Source: Dysidea avara (lineage: Eukaryota > Porifera > Demospongiae > Dictyoceratida > Dysideidae). From it: 64,000 nt of DNA. Below the pieces are notes generated by a model. That model did no database searches, was not told the DNA's origin, and was given only the letters and a program-made list of their open reading frames with translations. Positions 1-12,222 of this stretch are shown here, in pieces (the stretch's first letter is position 1; every line of letters begins with the position of its first letter). A program made the position numbers and the translations under genes. The stretch covers positions 2,104,359 through 2,168,358 of the forward strand of contig NC_089272.1 in the NCBI RefSeq assembly GCF_963678975.1, in the 5' to 3' direction.

Positions 1-110
1 CTTCACTGTTTAATTGACAATTCATGACGGAGTTGAATGAACAATAATCGTGATAATCGTGATATTTGTTCACGACGATAATCATATAGCAAAATGCCCA
101 TCACTAGTAT
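1..110. mobile_element. Fragment of a hAT-type MITE
   Basis: Repeated ATAATCGTGATAATCG-like motifs resemble the inner part of the element at 4931-5844. Only one end is in the window, so no borders can be given. It lies in an intron of the dynein-like gene. Confidence 0.35.
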
Positions 111-377
111 GTATATATTGCATATACGAGTTCTGTATTTATATGCACACTGTTTACAGTATATTATGATCAGAATGAAGTACTCAATCTTAGAAGCTCT
201 GCCTTATTGTTGTACAAGATTTACTTGCCAATTAAATTTTTGAGAAGAACTCCACTAATAATGCACCTATAGTGAGAGCTTCTGTGTAGGTAGCAATTAT
301 TTAACTCACTAAACTTTATTCCATTATTATTAAAACTATGTTAAATTAAAGTTCCACAATTTTACACTTCACTACAG

Positions 378-3300
378 GTTCTACCAGACTATGAACATGC
401 TCATGACCTAGTGGTCACAGATACAGACAATGTCATTCGGTTCACTAAGTCACTAGTGAGGGAGATGGATCAGGGACAACTGACTGAGCTGAGGGCCATC
501 AGCAAACCATCACAAGAATTGGAGGACATCTTTGCTGCTATCATTATGATTGGTGAGTGGTGTATAATGGTAATTTGTGAGGAGAGTATATACGTACAAA
601 CCTGGAACATCAAGACACTTGATGTGTACGTAATTAGTACACTGTTGGTTGGTCCCGAGGTGTTCATATTGTACAGATTCCAGTCCTGTAATATTAGCAA
701 GTAATATGTTAATCATAATACTGTCATGGAATCATAATAGAATAAAATTTTGCCTTGCTACGTATATTCCATATCATGCATTGCATAACAAGATGAAACA
801 GAACTGCTCATAGTGGCCATTCAGATCCTTTCCCATAACTACCGTATAGTAAAAAACTTTGGCGGTAAAAAAGTGTGACGAAACCCCTCTGTTGAAAAAA
901 TTGGTGGAAAAAAACTTTGGCAATTGAGATAATGTTTACCAAGTTTTTACTGTATGGTGTGTAAGGATAAAACGACAATGTGTCACAGTTAAGTAGTGTA
1001 GTAAGTGAATAGGTAGCTAGCGTTGCAGTACTTTTGTAGCTACTGATCTAACGACGTGCTAGCAAAGACATACTTCTCTATCTCCTGCCTCGATCTCCTG
1101 CAATGCCGAGAGTGACCGTTTTTGCTTTTTCAGTGAATTCCAGGAGCAGAGGTTAGCTATCGCATATATCAAAATATTTGGCAAATCCATCATGAGATGA
1201 TGAACTAACTGACGTGTGAATGGGAAGCCAGTTGGAAATGCTATCCCAAGGAGTGCTTACAACTGTAGGACACATTCCTAGGAAGATCAAGGATCAAGAT
1301 CTCCAAAGTCAGCTTGATCTTCGTTGCGTGGTGGTACAAGCTGACCTTCATCTCAAGCTCTAATTACTCAATGTGCTCATGTGATCATCTAAAATAATTG
1401 GCGAAAAAAAAACTTTGGCGAATTGAACGCTATTTGCCAAATTCGCCAAAGTTTTTTTACTATACGGTAGATTCATTTTTTCATGTAATCGCACAAAGTG
1501 TTTTAAAATAGGCGAGTTAAACTATTCTTCAAGTTGAATGTAGTTTTGAGTTGCAGCATGGTGGACATCAGTACATATGTGCATGCACACAACACCAAAA
1601 ATAGATCATGAAAATAATCAGATGTGATCAATTGTGCTTTAAGGAATGGTCCTTTAGTGTGTGAGACATCTCTGTAAAGAGTTATGTAGTTGAGATTCTG
1701 TTGTGTGGACTGGTTTTTACTAAAGTTTGAACTTTGCTGTTTAATAGCTGACCCTTGTAGGTATCTATAAGCACCCCCAAAAATGGTCTGGTCTGTTTAG
1801 TATTAAAGACTTGTGACACTATTTCTAAATCCAATCAAATTGCAGTATCACCAATAAAATACATTGTTGTTATGTGAGTGGCTACAGGGTTGAAACGAAA
1901 GCTGTGTGAATTATTTTTGTATCAGGGTGGGTAAACAACTATTTAACATCCATCTGTAATAGACACTTCCCCCCAGGAACTAGAAATATTGTCTCCCTAG
2001 CGTAAACATCAATTGCCTATAGAAAGTGAAATCGCCAAAGCATCACTGTTGTGATCCGATTCTTCAGCATTAGTGATCTTATTATGGTTGTTAGTGGGAG
2101 CCACAGAATAATTACTCATTTTCTATACACTAATCTGCTAACAGACAAGATCCTTTTTCAGCCCACTTTGCTATAGGCACCTAAAGAGGGTGGATGTGCA
2201 GTTATTGTTCTGTGAACATAAACAACATAGCCAAAGTCCTTGTGAGTATTTAGATATATAGTTACTCTGATAGCTACGTAGTACAACACGTTTCGGCAGA
2301 TTCAACACCCGACATAGTATATGTACTTCACTATGTGTAGTAGATGTTTACTTAATGATATACCGATAACTGTTACATTGTTAGGTGTTTTTTTTTTACT
2401 AGTCAAATCACCCAATGCTGACATCACATGGACTAAAGGGGCTAAACGTCTGATGGCTAACTTGGACAGGTACTGTACAATATCATATGAAAACATTGTA
2501 GGGTCACCATTGTCTAAATGTGTGTATACATTAGAATAGAACAGTGGACACCTTAAGAACTAGAATTTTATGTGGGTCACTGTTCTATAGATTTTCTCTT
2601 TAAACGTTTGTACAAATGAAACTAAATCTGTTTGGATCAAAATCATTGTAATATAGAGGTTACCATATTATATTCTTATAGTTTAATTGCTACTGCCTAT
2701 GAATGACCATTATTGATAGAAGTTATTTTACTTAATAGTCAAATGATATTTTGACCATGAAAATTTCTGGACCGGAATTATGCTAGTATAATCATGCTCC
2801 ACACATCTACCCACACTCAGGTTTCTGGAGATGTTGGAGTCATTTGACCAGCAGGATGTAGCCTCAGAGATGCTGCTAGCTGCACTAGAACCCTACACCA
2901 TCAAGACCTCATTCAGTGCTGACTACTTGTCACAGAAGTATCCTAACAAAGCTGTAACCTTGTTGTGTAGATGGGTACAAGGAGTGGCTAGGTGAGCTGT
3001 GTGTACACATTCGTAATTCACCAATTATCTCTTGTGTGTGTGCGTGTGTGTTTTGTGTGTAGTATAGTGTAGTGTAGTGTAGTGTAGTGTAGTGTAGAGT
3101 ATTGTCTACATGTATCCACCTGCCAAAATTTGATTGGCAGCATAGCTAGTCTTCCCAACTGTACAATGGGTACCTGGTGTTAACCAGGAAAACAAGTGCC
3201 CAGCTGTCCTTGTCTCACATCTTCAAGTTCTCTCTCTGCAAGTCCTCCTATTGGTCACTAGTCCTGCTCCAGGAGTGCACAGACTCTGATCAAGTGCTTG

Positions 3301-6300
3301 AGTAGTGCACAACTTCCAATGCTAGTTTGCTAGGCAATGAAGATAACTGTGTTTTGCACAACATTAAAGAGCTGATACCACTGTATTGTTATTGTTTGGT
3401 GTCAAAATGTTGTTATATAATCATAAGTCTTATTTGTACATCAAGCTATATAGAAGTGTTCTAGATTGTAATCATACGCTTATCCCTGTGTTATCACTAT
3501 ACAGCTACCATAGTAACCTACAGAACAAGGTGCGGCCATTACAGGCCAAAGTTGCTAGTATGAAGAGTTCCCTCAGTGATAATGTGGACAGGTTGAAGGA
3601 CATGGAAGAGAAATATGAAGTGGGTATAAGTTGTATGTACAAGTTGAGCTGGATTCTGCAAAAATTTAAAGTGAATTTTGTTCTAAAGAGAAGTTAACAT
3701 TTCAGCCAACCAGATGATAAGTGGTGACTATAAAGGTGTCAACAATAGACATGTGTAGTTTGGCTCCATTACAAGTTCGGAAAAGGGCTGTAATGGACAC
3801 TGCACTGTATGGCTTCTTCATAGGAATTGTATGGTGAAAATTTTGATTGGCGTAAATATTGTCAGACATTTGTACGAACAGATTTTGAAATATTTTTAGC
3901 AGGTCGAGCAGAGCTGCAAATAAGCCAAATTTCAAGATTGTGTGTAATTGCTATTAAATGTTTTTGAGGATCCAGCTCAACGCATACATACTATAGTTAA
4001 CTGTACATAAAGTAGTGTGTGGATCCCTAATAATATACATGATATACACAGTGTACAATGCTCTATACTCTACACTAGATACTTGATGAGAGGTTGGATG
4101 GACTACACAAGGCATTTGAACAAGCTTCAGTTCAGAAGAGTACTCAACTGGAGAAAGTTAACGCTATGAAGAAGCAGTTGTCTAACATAGAGGAGTTTCA
4201 AGCTGTAAGATTGATAAGTGATGTAGTAAAGTGTTATACACTCTACTAACACTCCTTCACATTTAACCATAGAACTATTACTATATGTTCCCCTCCTACA
4301 GACATTGTCAGGTACTCATGAACATTGGAAGGAACAGTTATCCAACTACCAGTCTGCTCATATTGACTACCTTGGTAGTGATGCACTCTCCACAGCACTA
4401 GCAGTCTACCTGGGCCCCCTCACCCCTGAAATGAGGCTGGAGTTTATCAACCATCACTGGAGCAAGTGTTTAAGAGAGAGAGGTATTGAGCTGAGCTGGA
4501 GTAGTACTGAAAAGGTGTTGATACCTTCTGTGACTGATGAAGTGGGGGAAGTCCCCAGTGAAGAGATAGAGAGAGGGGAAGCCCCTGTACAAGAAGGGGA
4601 AGCCTCTTCACAGGAAGGGGAAATCCCTAATACTACTAACAATGATGTCTCTAAGCAAGATGGTGAGTAGCTGGATACATATTACAGCTCTATTGACATG
4701 TATGTGTACCGTACTTGCTCTGATAAGGTCACTTTGTAATAAGGCCACCAGCTCCCCATACTATTCAGACACTCTACTCTACCATTACCTCCCCACAGGT
4801 TCAGTATTGGATCAGTCACATCATAGTGAAGATGGCCACACCTCTTATCTAGAGTTGTGTTCCCTTGTCTCCTCCACATTAACTGACAGGTATAGTATGT
4901 GTTTAGTAGCTCCATTAGTAAGTCGTATATTAGGGGTGTGCAATAATGAAATTTTTATTATTGCGATAATGTACTTCATTATCATGATTATCACGATACT
5001 TGCACAAATACTAATTAGATGTCTCTAATAAATTATCACCGTGTCACTCATTATGCAGTTGTGCTTGCTTTCTGGAAACCAGTATCATGACAAACCAGTA
5101 TCATGGCAAACCAGTATCATGACAAACCAGTATCATGGCAAACCAGTATCATGACAAACCAGTATCATGGCAAACCAGTATCATGGCAAACCAGTATCAT
5201 GGCAAACCAGTATCATGACAAACCAGTATCTTGGCAAACCAGTATTATGACAAACCAGTATCATGACAAACCAGTATCATGACAAACCAGTATCATGGCA
5301 AACCAGTATCATGGCAAACCAGTATCATGACAAACCAGTATCATGGCAAACCAGTATCATGACAAACCAGTATCATGACAAACCAGTATCATGACAAACC
5401 AGTATCATGACAAACCAGTATCATGGCAAACCAGTATCATGGCAAACCAGTATCATGACAAACCAGTATCATGACAAACCAGTATCATGGCAAACCAGTA
5501 TCATGACAAACCAGTATCATGGCAAACCAGTATCATGACAAACCAGTATCATGACAAACCAGTATCATGACAAACCAGTATCATGGCAAACCAGTATCAT
5601 GGCAAACCAGTATCACGGCAAACCAGTATCATGACAAACCAGTATCATGACAAAAAAAATTAAAGGTGTTCGTTAGAATTATACGCTGTACCTGGAATTG
5701 TAACATTTTTCATTTCAGGTTGTCCCGGGTAGTTCGGAAATTTCCTATTATCACAATGATGTGATAATGATTTACGAAATTTTTACGATAACGATAATGA
5801 CTTTTCATTGATAATCGATTATTCACGATTATCACACAGCACTATTGTATATGTATACTAGGTAGCTGGTAGACTAGGTAGCTGGTAGACTAGGTAGCTG
5901 GTATACTATGTAGCTGGTATACTAGGTAGCTGGTATACTAGGTAGCTGGTATACTATGTAGCTGGTATACTAGGTAGCTGGTATACTAGGTAGCTGGTAT
6001 ACTAGGTAGCTGGTATACTAGGTAGCTGGTAGACTAGGTAGCTGGTATACTATGTAGCTGGTATACTAGGTAGCTGGTATACTATGTAGCTGGTATACTA
6101 GGTAGCTGGTATAGAAACCTTGAAAACAAAACTGCTGAAATTTGTCCCTGAAAATGACGTACCCTCAAAAATGTATACCAGCTACATAGTATACTATAAT
6201 TTTGGAGAATTTTATTTTCAGATAAAGGTGCCCTTCTCTCCAAAAATAAATTCTCAACTCCTGTTGTTCTTCAAAAATATGTTCCCACAGGTAAACATAA

Positions 6301-7539
6301 CTTGGCTTCACAAAATCCTAAAATGGACACATATTCAATTATTTGTTCCTCAATGATCCAGAACTAGCAATTGATGTAATCTGCTGGTTGATAAGATCAA
6401 ACAGCTGGCTCTATAACATAATATACTAAGGTGTAAATTTCTTACACAAAATGTACACGCTTTCAATCAATGATGTCACAGAAAGAAACATGATTATTTG
6501 TGTAGTCCACGGCTATATAAACCTTCAGGCCATTAGTGACACCTTTACTACTCTATTGTGCCTCAAGCCTTGTGTCTTTAGGTTTGCAAAATCTGTAGAC
6601 TTTACAATTTTACATAAATGTGCTCTTGTACAGAACTGTATAACATGTAGACGTGTGATGGTCAATCCTTTACATGTATTCCTTCATTGTATTCCCTGTG
6701 TATTCAGTTACAATATGTTATCACACTGATACAGGACTACTCTGGAGCACTGGAGTGCCATGGGCTATGATGCCTACTTCATACTGGACCTGGCCATCTT
6801 TCATTCTGCCTGGGGCAAATGGCCCCTAGCATTTGATCCTGAGGGGATGATGTTGTCATATGTCAAACAGAAACACAGCAATGATGATTTGTTGTTGTTG
6901 TTGGACTATAGGAACAGGTAATGTACTGTATAGTGTGTGTGTTGTGTGTGTTGTGTTGTGTTGTGTTGTGTGTGTGTGTGTGTGTGTGTTCAGCATGTAC
7001 GGTTTCAATTTGTGGAGTTGTTGCATGGGTACAGTATTATCATGTAATAGAAGGTCTCAATTTTCTCCCTGCGTTACAACATACAACATATCTCTATGTG
7101 TAACATTTTAAACACCTCAAATTGTAACATCAAATACAAACGGGGATACTACTATATACCACACACTACAGGTCCCCATCATTCTTCCTATCACTGGAAC
7201 ATGCTATAGTACATGGTCAACCAGTACTGATCCATCATGTAGACACTATGAAGTTTGACCCCTCCCTCATACCACTACTGGACTGTAATGTGGCTGCTGC
7301 TAACTCTGCAGGTGGGTGGGGCTCAGGAGATCATGTGATGTACATGTTATAATTGTCACACTAGGTGAGAGGATGGTCCGTTACTGTTCTAGGAAGATGC
7401 ACAGTCATCCAAAGTTCCGTCTCTACTTGTCCACTACAAGTTATCCGGTACATGTAGCCCCTAGTCTAGCAGCTCTTGTGTCCCTGACTGACTTCACACC
7501 TAAACACCAGAGCCTTTGCAGCACCTTACTACAAGTATG

Positions 7540-7573
<34 letters not shown>

Positions 7574-8480
7574 TGTAGTGTAGTGTAGTATGTGTGTAGT
7601 GTGTGTGGGTGCATGCGTGCGTGCGTGCGTGTGTAAATATACTGTGATATAATATGTTCCCTACCCTACAGACAGCCTACACAGTGGTGTGGCCAGAAGA
7701 CCCAGTACTAGACTTGTCACAAGAGGTGGTGAAGCTGAAGATGCAGGTGGCTCATATAGACACTGACCTACTAACAGTATTAGGAGCTAGTGATGTGGGG
7801 GACATCATGGTGTTTGGGGCTAATAAGATTAACAGTCTTGTGGAGACTAAACTGAAGGTGTGTGATGTAGTACAGTGTGTAGTATAGTGTTGTTTATGTT
7901 TAGTTAGTAGTGTCATGTAGTAGTGTGAGGGGCAGAGGTATCTGTTATACAGCACACATGTACACTACTGTACAGACACATTTGTGGTCACTGTACATAC
8001 AGGTTGTACATTTCCACTATAGGCAACTAGTACCATTGATTCATTGATGGTCACGATCAGAGCCCATAATGATCAAATAAGATCAATGACCCCATTGACT
8101 GATCATGCTGCTCACATTTTTAGTCTGCTGCAATTTGTGGGACCCAAGTTTCAATTCCACCTGTCAGAGTTCTTGTCTGTGTTCAAAGAGGACGTCACTA
8201 TTTATGCCACCAAGTTGAGGGAGTGTCTAGCCAATCATCATGATGAAAAGGATGTAATAGGAAGTGCCTCTACCATACAGAAAGTGGATGGAGGTTCTAC
8301 ACAGGAAATGGCTGCTACACCAGAAGAGGGAGTGGCTACTAAACAGGAAGTTGCTAAACAGGAAGTAGTTAGTAGCAGTCAGGAAGCCATTGATCACCAG
8401 ATACAGGAAGTACTAGAAACACTTAGTCACACTATATTAGAGAAGGCATCCCGGTATAGTAGTATATAGTGTTGTTTTAG

Positions 8481-8522
<42 letters not shown>

Positions 8523-8524
8523 AC

Positions 8525-8585
<61 letters not shown>

Positions 8586-11500
8586 GAGGCTTATTTACGA
8601 TGCGGTAGTAATACAGTTCATTTATCATTGTTGTTTCTTTGTTGCAATTGGTTGTAGGCAGACCAAAAATTGGAAAATTCAATATCTGGCTGTCTATAAC
8701 TGTTTTCTTACCATTCACACTGGATTTGAAATAATACCATTTTGTAAAAGTGATTTTCATTGCATGCAATATAAATATTTCTATGATGGTTTTTAGGCAG
8801 AACATTTTGGGTGGTGCCATCATTTCCTACTAAACAGCACTGTGTTGTACAGTTTGATAGAAGTGATTTCAGCCATTCTATCAACATGGTCCCACTATTC
8901 CAATTACAGTACCGCTCAAACGCAATGTCATCTCGCGAGAGTGTGAGTGATTAAAAAAACTTGCTAATTAAAGGGCGTGGCACCTGTTTTGCTCATGAGT
9001 ATTCATCCCGTTTCGTTTGGGATAAGTCCTCACCAGCAAAATGGTACCACTCCCCGAATTCTTTAATCGCTTGTGCTCTCATGAGATGATGTGTTTGAGC
9101 GGTACCGTAGCTGTATTAGAGTGATTGATCACAGTGTACAAGCTGTTTTTACCGATTTCCTGTAGGAAACAAAAATCCTTAACAGGGTCTTCTCTAAAGA
9201 GTGGTAGAATGGTGCAGTACTGCTCTAAATTCCTTTGATGTGGTAAAATGAATGTGAAAATTTACCAAAATTACTTTGGGATAGCAAAATAACGGTTTTA
9301 CCACTCTACATACACTGTAATACTCCTCCATCTTGTCCACAGATCACTTACACAAGATGCCTGGTTGTCAATGGCATTATCCCTGGAGGGGCTACCACCC
9401 AGTAATGTTGGTCAACTAAGGGACAAATATGGAGACATCAGAGTACCATCACTACAACAAGTAGTGAAGGAGATGATGAGTGAAGAAGGATCAGCACAAG
9501 CCAGGATACTAATAGGAGAGGCCACTGGTCAATATGATATTGTGGAGACCACTAAACAAATGATGACCAGGCTACTGACTGATGTAAGTTATACTGAGTG
9601 TTGTGAAATGTACACACATGTAACTGCTTATATTTTTAGTAGGGTTTATGTTTGAGATGGGCTTATATTTGAGTAGAGCTTATTATTCAGGTGGTATGAC
9701 TTGTATTTAAGACAGACTTTTTAGTAGACTTCATGTTTGGGATGGGAAATGGGCTTATAATTTAGTGGGGCTTGTATTTTAAACATGATAAGGTAGTGCT
9801 AGTATTAGAGACCTACTCTCTCTATACAGCACCAGTCCCACAGATCGGTCACAGTGATAGATGTTAATGTTAGTAATGAGGAGGATACAGTGAAGGCTCT
9901 ACAACATCCCAACACCAAATGTATCTGTCTGACTAACATGGAACTGGCCTCTCACCACTTACTACAACTAGTAGCACACAGGGAGGAACCACTACAAGAA
10001 GAAGGTGTGTGACTAGGGACTGTAATGTGTGTACAATCTGCCCAGTTGTGTGTGTTAATACGTAGTTGGGAAAAGCCAGACATAGATGTTTTCAAAATAC
10101 AGCTTGATGATCCGGCCCCCTTGGGACTGACTAAGACTTGTTCAACTAAACAAACAAAAATTCATTTATTTACATTGTCCTGTTCAAATACTCTGATAGA
10201 AAATACATCTTACACAAAATACTCTAATAGAGCAGTCTATTCTACTGTTTGGATAATTGAGTAACATTGTTCTGTACAGTAGTCTTATTATATAGCGTAC
10301 TCACAATGTACCGTTACACCCACTCATGTTAACTAGATTGCCTGCTCATCTTGTGTACCAATGATGGTAGTGTGTTGAGTGATCACTTGTTGAAGTCAGC
10401 TCAGGTGGTGTTGATGGCTAACCTTAATAAGAAGATTGATATACCAGCAACTAATGAGGAACGGTAAGTGTGGTAGGGACTATGAATTGTATAACAATGT
10501 GTGTATGTGTTTGTAGTGTTAAGTGCAGCTATATATGATTATGTAATAGATTTTAGTCCACAGTAAATTAACATTGGTATGTTATACAGAAGTTTTTCAT
10601 TGTACATTTTATCACTCTTCCCTCCCTATACAATAGCCTACAGGCAATGCAGCACTTGGCAGTCCATCATGAGCTCAGAGTGGTATCCTCCAGTAGTACT
10701 GGTCTAAGTGAGACCAGCTCCCAACCTGAAGGACTAATGCATGGACTCAGTTTCTGTAAGGAGTACACCCCATCCACCATAGAGTGTCCTGATCTGCCGG
10801 AGTTCTTGTCTCTTGTTAAGAGACATCCTAGTAGCTTGATGAACCTGACAGTATCTGATGATATGGAGTCCCTGACCACTGAAGCTGGGAAGGCTGTAAT
10901 GGGATATTCCTTGTATCAGGTGATCTATACTGTAGGATTCTACATTATATCTGTGTGTTCATGTGTGTCTATGTTTTCTGTGGTCACCTCGTGATATACA
11001 GGCAAACACTCTAATATAACAGTCAGTTATTGTAAGTTACATTTTTGATGCCATGTTCTACTGTTAATTCCCATGGCTCTTACTGGATACAGCATTCGCA
11101 ATAAGAATTGAATTATTGTCGTATAAGAGCTGTCCTCAGATAAGAGACATCTGAATGTACTGATGGCAAGCACTAAGTGTCACCATATATGGTGTATCTT
11201 GATTTGTTTAGAATGTACAAATGGGACCATGGGCTGGGGAGTGTGATTTAATAGTGTATTTCATTACACCCTGTAATTTACACACTGTAAGCATTCTCTA
11301 GTGAGATATGTAGCATCAACAACGATCATGTCACTGTATTTCCTACAGGACATAGAGAAATACAATGATTTGATTGAGAGGATTACTGAGGAGGTGGACA
11401 AGTTATCCAAGAGTATCATAGGTGGGATGGCTAACGTGCCAGACTCATTGCTAGCTGCAGTACAAGCACTAGAAGATGGGGACACCCCTGATGAGTGGCT

Positions 11501-11657
11501 ACTGGATGAGGAACCTAAGAAACTGAATGACTACTTTAAAGGTGTGTAACAAGTTGTTGTAGGAGTGACCTGTACTGGTCACTAACTTGATAGTGATCTG
11601 CCTGATATAGCCAACAACTTAAGTACCCAAATCCACCAGTTTAGAGTTGGAAAACCC

Positions 11658-11696
<39 letters not shown>

Positions 11697-11797
11697 TGTA
11701 TTCTACACAACATACAGAATTAATGTAACTTGTTACAGATCTACAACAACAATATGATAGTCTACAAGAGATCATCAATGTGGCCACCATGACGTGA
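378..11797 (+). CDS. Divergent dynein heavy chain (DNHD1-like), 3' part, 18 exons
   Basis: Exons read with consistent phase at 378-552, 2385-2469, 2821-2991, 3505-3619, 4079-4204, 4302-4662, 4799-4889, 6735-6917, 7172-7311, 7365-7534, 7672-7857, 8023-8453, 9343-9583, 9830-10004, 10337-10463, 10637-10919, 11349-11541 and 11739-11797, ending in TGA. The order matches a dynein heavy chain: microtubule-binding stalk tip, returning stalk coil (exons at 3505 and 4079), AAA5 (AYLGPLTPEMR; then PLAFDPEGMM for the usual PLMIDPQGQA; FRLYLSTTSYP for FRLYLTTK), the following helical bundle, a poorly conserved AAA6, and the start of the C-terminal region (DIEKYNDLIERI, ending near PDEW). The usual large C-terminal domain is missing: the protein stops about 40 residues after PDEW. 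This degeneracy suggests DNHD1, a heavy-chain-like protein linked to sperm flagella, rather than a standard axonemal motor. The AAA1-AAA4 part lies left of the window. The dynein assignment is firm; the DNHD1 subfamily is an inference. Confidence 0.85.
840..1469. mobile_element. MITE(s) with TACCGTATAG termini
   Basis: The left end TACCGTATAGTAAAAAACTT and the right end, ending TACTATACGGTA, are inverted copies that continue through CTTTGGCG. The first 118 bases (840-957) are also a weaker inverted repeat, so this may be two related elements rather than one 630-bp unit. It sits in the first intron of the dynein-like gene. Another element with TACCGTATAG ends is at 19937-20143. No coding capacity is seen. 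Confidence 0.7.
3057..3097. repeat. GTAGT short tandem repeat
   Basis: A run of TAGTG/GTAGT five-base units with a GT-rich lead-in, inside a dynein-gene intron. Confidence 0.8.
3105..3362 (+). mobile_element. SINE body fragment
   Basis: Homologous to the minus-strand SINE at 16311-16648. Shared blocks, read on this strand, include CCAGCTGTCCTTGTCTC, CACTAGTCCTG, CCAGGAGTGCAC and TGTGTTTTGCACAAC, in the same order. The tRNA-like head is not recognisable here, so this is a 5'-truncated or diverged copy. Confidence 0.6.
3968..3996. mobile_element. Solo terminal repeat of the IS630-like element family
   Basis: The segment reads CAGCTCAACGCATACATACT and CTATAG, closely matching the terminal inverted repeat at the right end of the transposon at 23490-25467 (CAGCTCAACGCGAACGTACT). 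No partner end was found nearby. It lies in the intron before dynein exon 4079-4204. Confidence 0.55.
4931..5844. mobile_element. hAT-type MITE carrying a minisatellite
   Basis: The left tip TAGGGGTGTG and the right tip (inverse TAGTGCTGTG) are imperfect inverted repeats. They are flanked by near-identical 8-bp direct repeats, TCGTATAT at 4923-4930 and TTGTATAT at 5845-5852, which is the duplication length typical of hAT elements. Subterminal parts are rich in ATAATCG/CGATTAT motifs. The middle is filled by the 16-bp tandem array at 5076-5651. It has no transposase and lies in an intron of the dynein-like gene. Confidence 0.7.
5076..5651. repeat. 16-bp minisatellite, 36 units
   Basis: Unit AAACCAGTATCATGAC/GGC repeated 36 times over 576 bases with almost no length variation. 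Units differ mainly at one position (TGAC versus TGGC), with rare ATCTTGGC, ATTATGAC and ATCACGGC variants. Confidence 0.97.
5856..6112. repeat. Second 16-bp minisatellite, about 16 units
   Basis: Unit ACTAGGTAGCTGGTAT, with variants AGACT and ACTATG. It begins four bases after the 8-bp target duplication of the hAT-type MITE. A single inverted unit is at about 6173-6193. The sequence is unrelated to the first array but the period is the same. Confidence 0.95.
7542..7633. repeat. GT and GCGT microsatellites
   Basis: A (GT)n run passes through TAGTG units into (GCGT)n. It fills most of the intron between dynein exons 7365-7534 and 7672-7857. Confidence 0.9.
8484..8583. repeat. Long GT microsatellite
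   Basis: About 50 GT dinucleotides with a short GCGTACGTGCGT interruption. It starts about 30 bases after the donor of dynein exon 8023-8453. Confidence 0.97.
8910..9104. mobile_element. Short MITE with TACCGCTCAAAC termini
   Basis: Left end TACCGCTCAAACGCAATGTC and right end inverse TACCGCTCAAACACATCATC, with inverted similarity continuing through GAGAG and GCGATTAAA. It is 195 bp, noncoding, and lies in a dynein-gene intron. Confidence 0.75.
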
Positions 11798-11889
11798 TGG
11801 TACAACTACTGAACAAACAACTAAACTGTATATATTATACTAAGTCTTGTATTTGTGTACTACCTCAATATAGCATGACATACTATTGT

Positions 11890-11895
11890 AATAAA
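11890..11895 (+). promoter_or_regulatory. Polyadenylation signal of the dynein-like gene
   Basis: A canonical AATAAA lies about 90 bases after the TGA stop of the dynein-like gene, followed by a T/G-rich stretch. Position and strand fit 3' end formation for that gene. Confidence 0.6.
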
Positions 11896-12222
11896 TGAAC
11901 TATGTGTATTGTTGTAATAGTGATTCACCATACATCAAGGGAAATGTATGTGACAAGATGACATGGTGCCACATTGATCCAACGTAACAATGGCCCACAC
12001 ACTCCATGGCTTCTGCTCCATTTTTCTCAGCAGTAGTTCCATTTTGTACCTACAACACACAATGCAGAAATTGGTCCAGTGATATAGGACTGGTGGAGCG
12101 GTAGATGTCTAGCCAGTTGGGCCCAGAGTGGCATATAGTATAGTTACACATCCACCCCATATGTAAAATGTACAAGATGTCAGTTTAGTTATAAAGTAAA
12201 ATAAACTATATACAATAATACA

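Noticed and set aside
5076..5651. Possible CRISPR-like array
   Set aside because: Units are directly adjacent with no spacers, and the context is a eukaryotic intron; it is a minisatellite.
6120..6729. Two open frames between the minisatellite and dynein exon 6735
   Set aside because: They lie within a dynein intron, do not match dynein sequence and show no recognisable domain.
8437..8823. Open frames of 103-128 codons across the GT microsatellite
   Set aside because: Products of simple repeat translation (VCVCV or HTHTH runs) in an intron.
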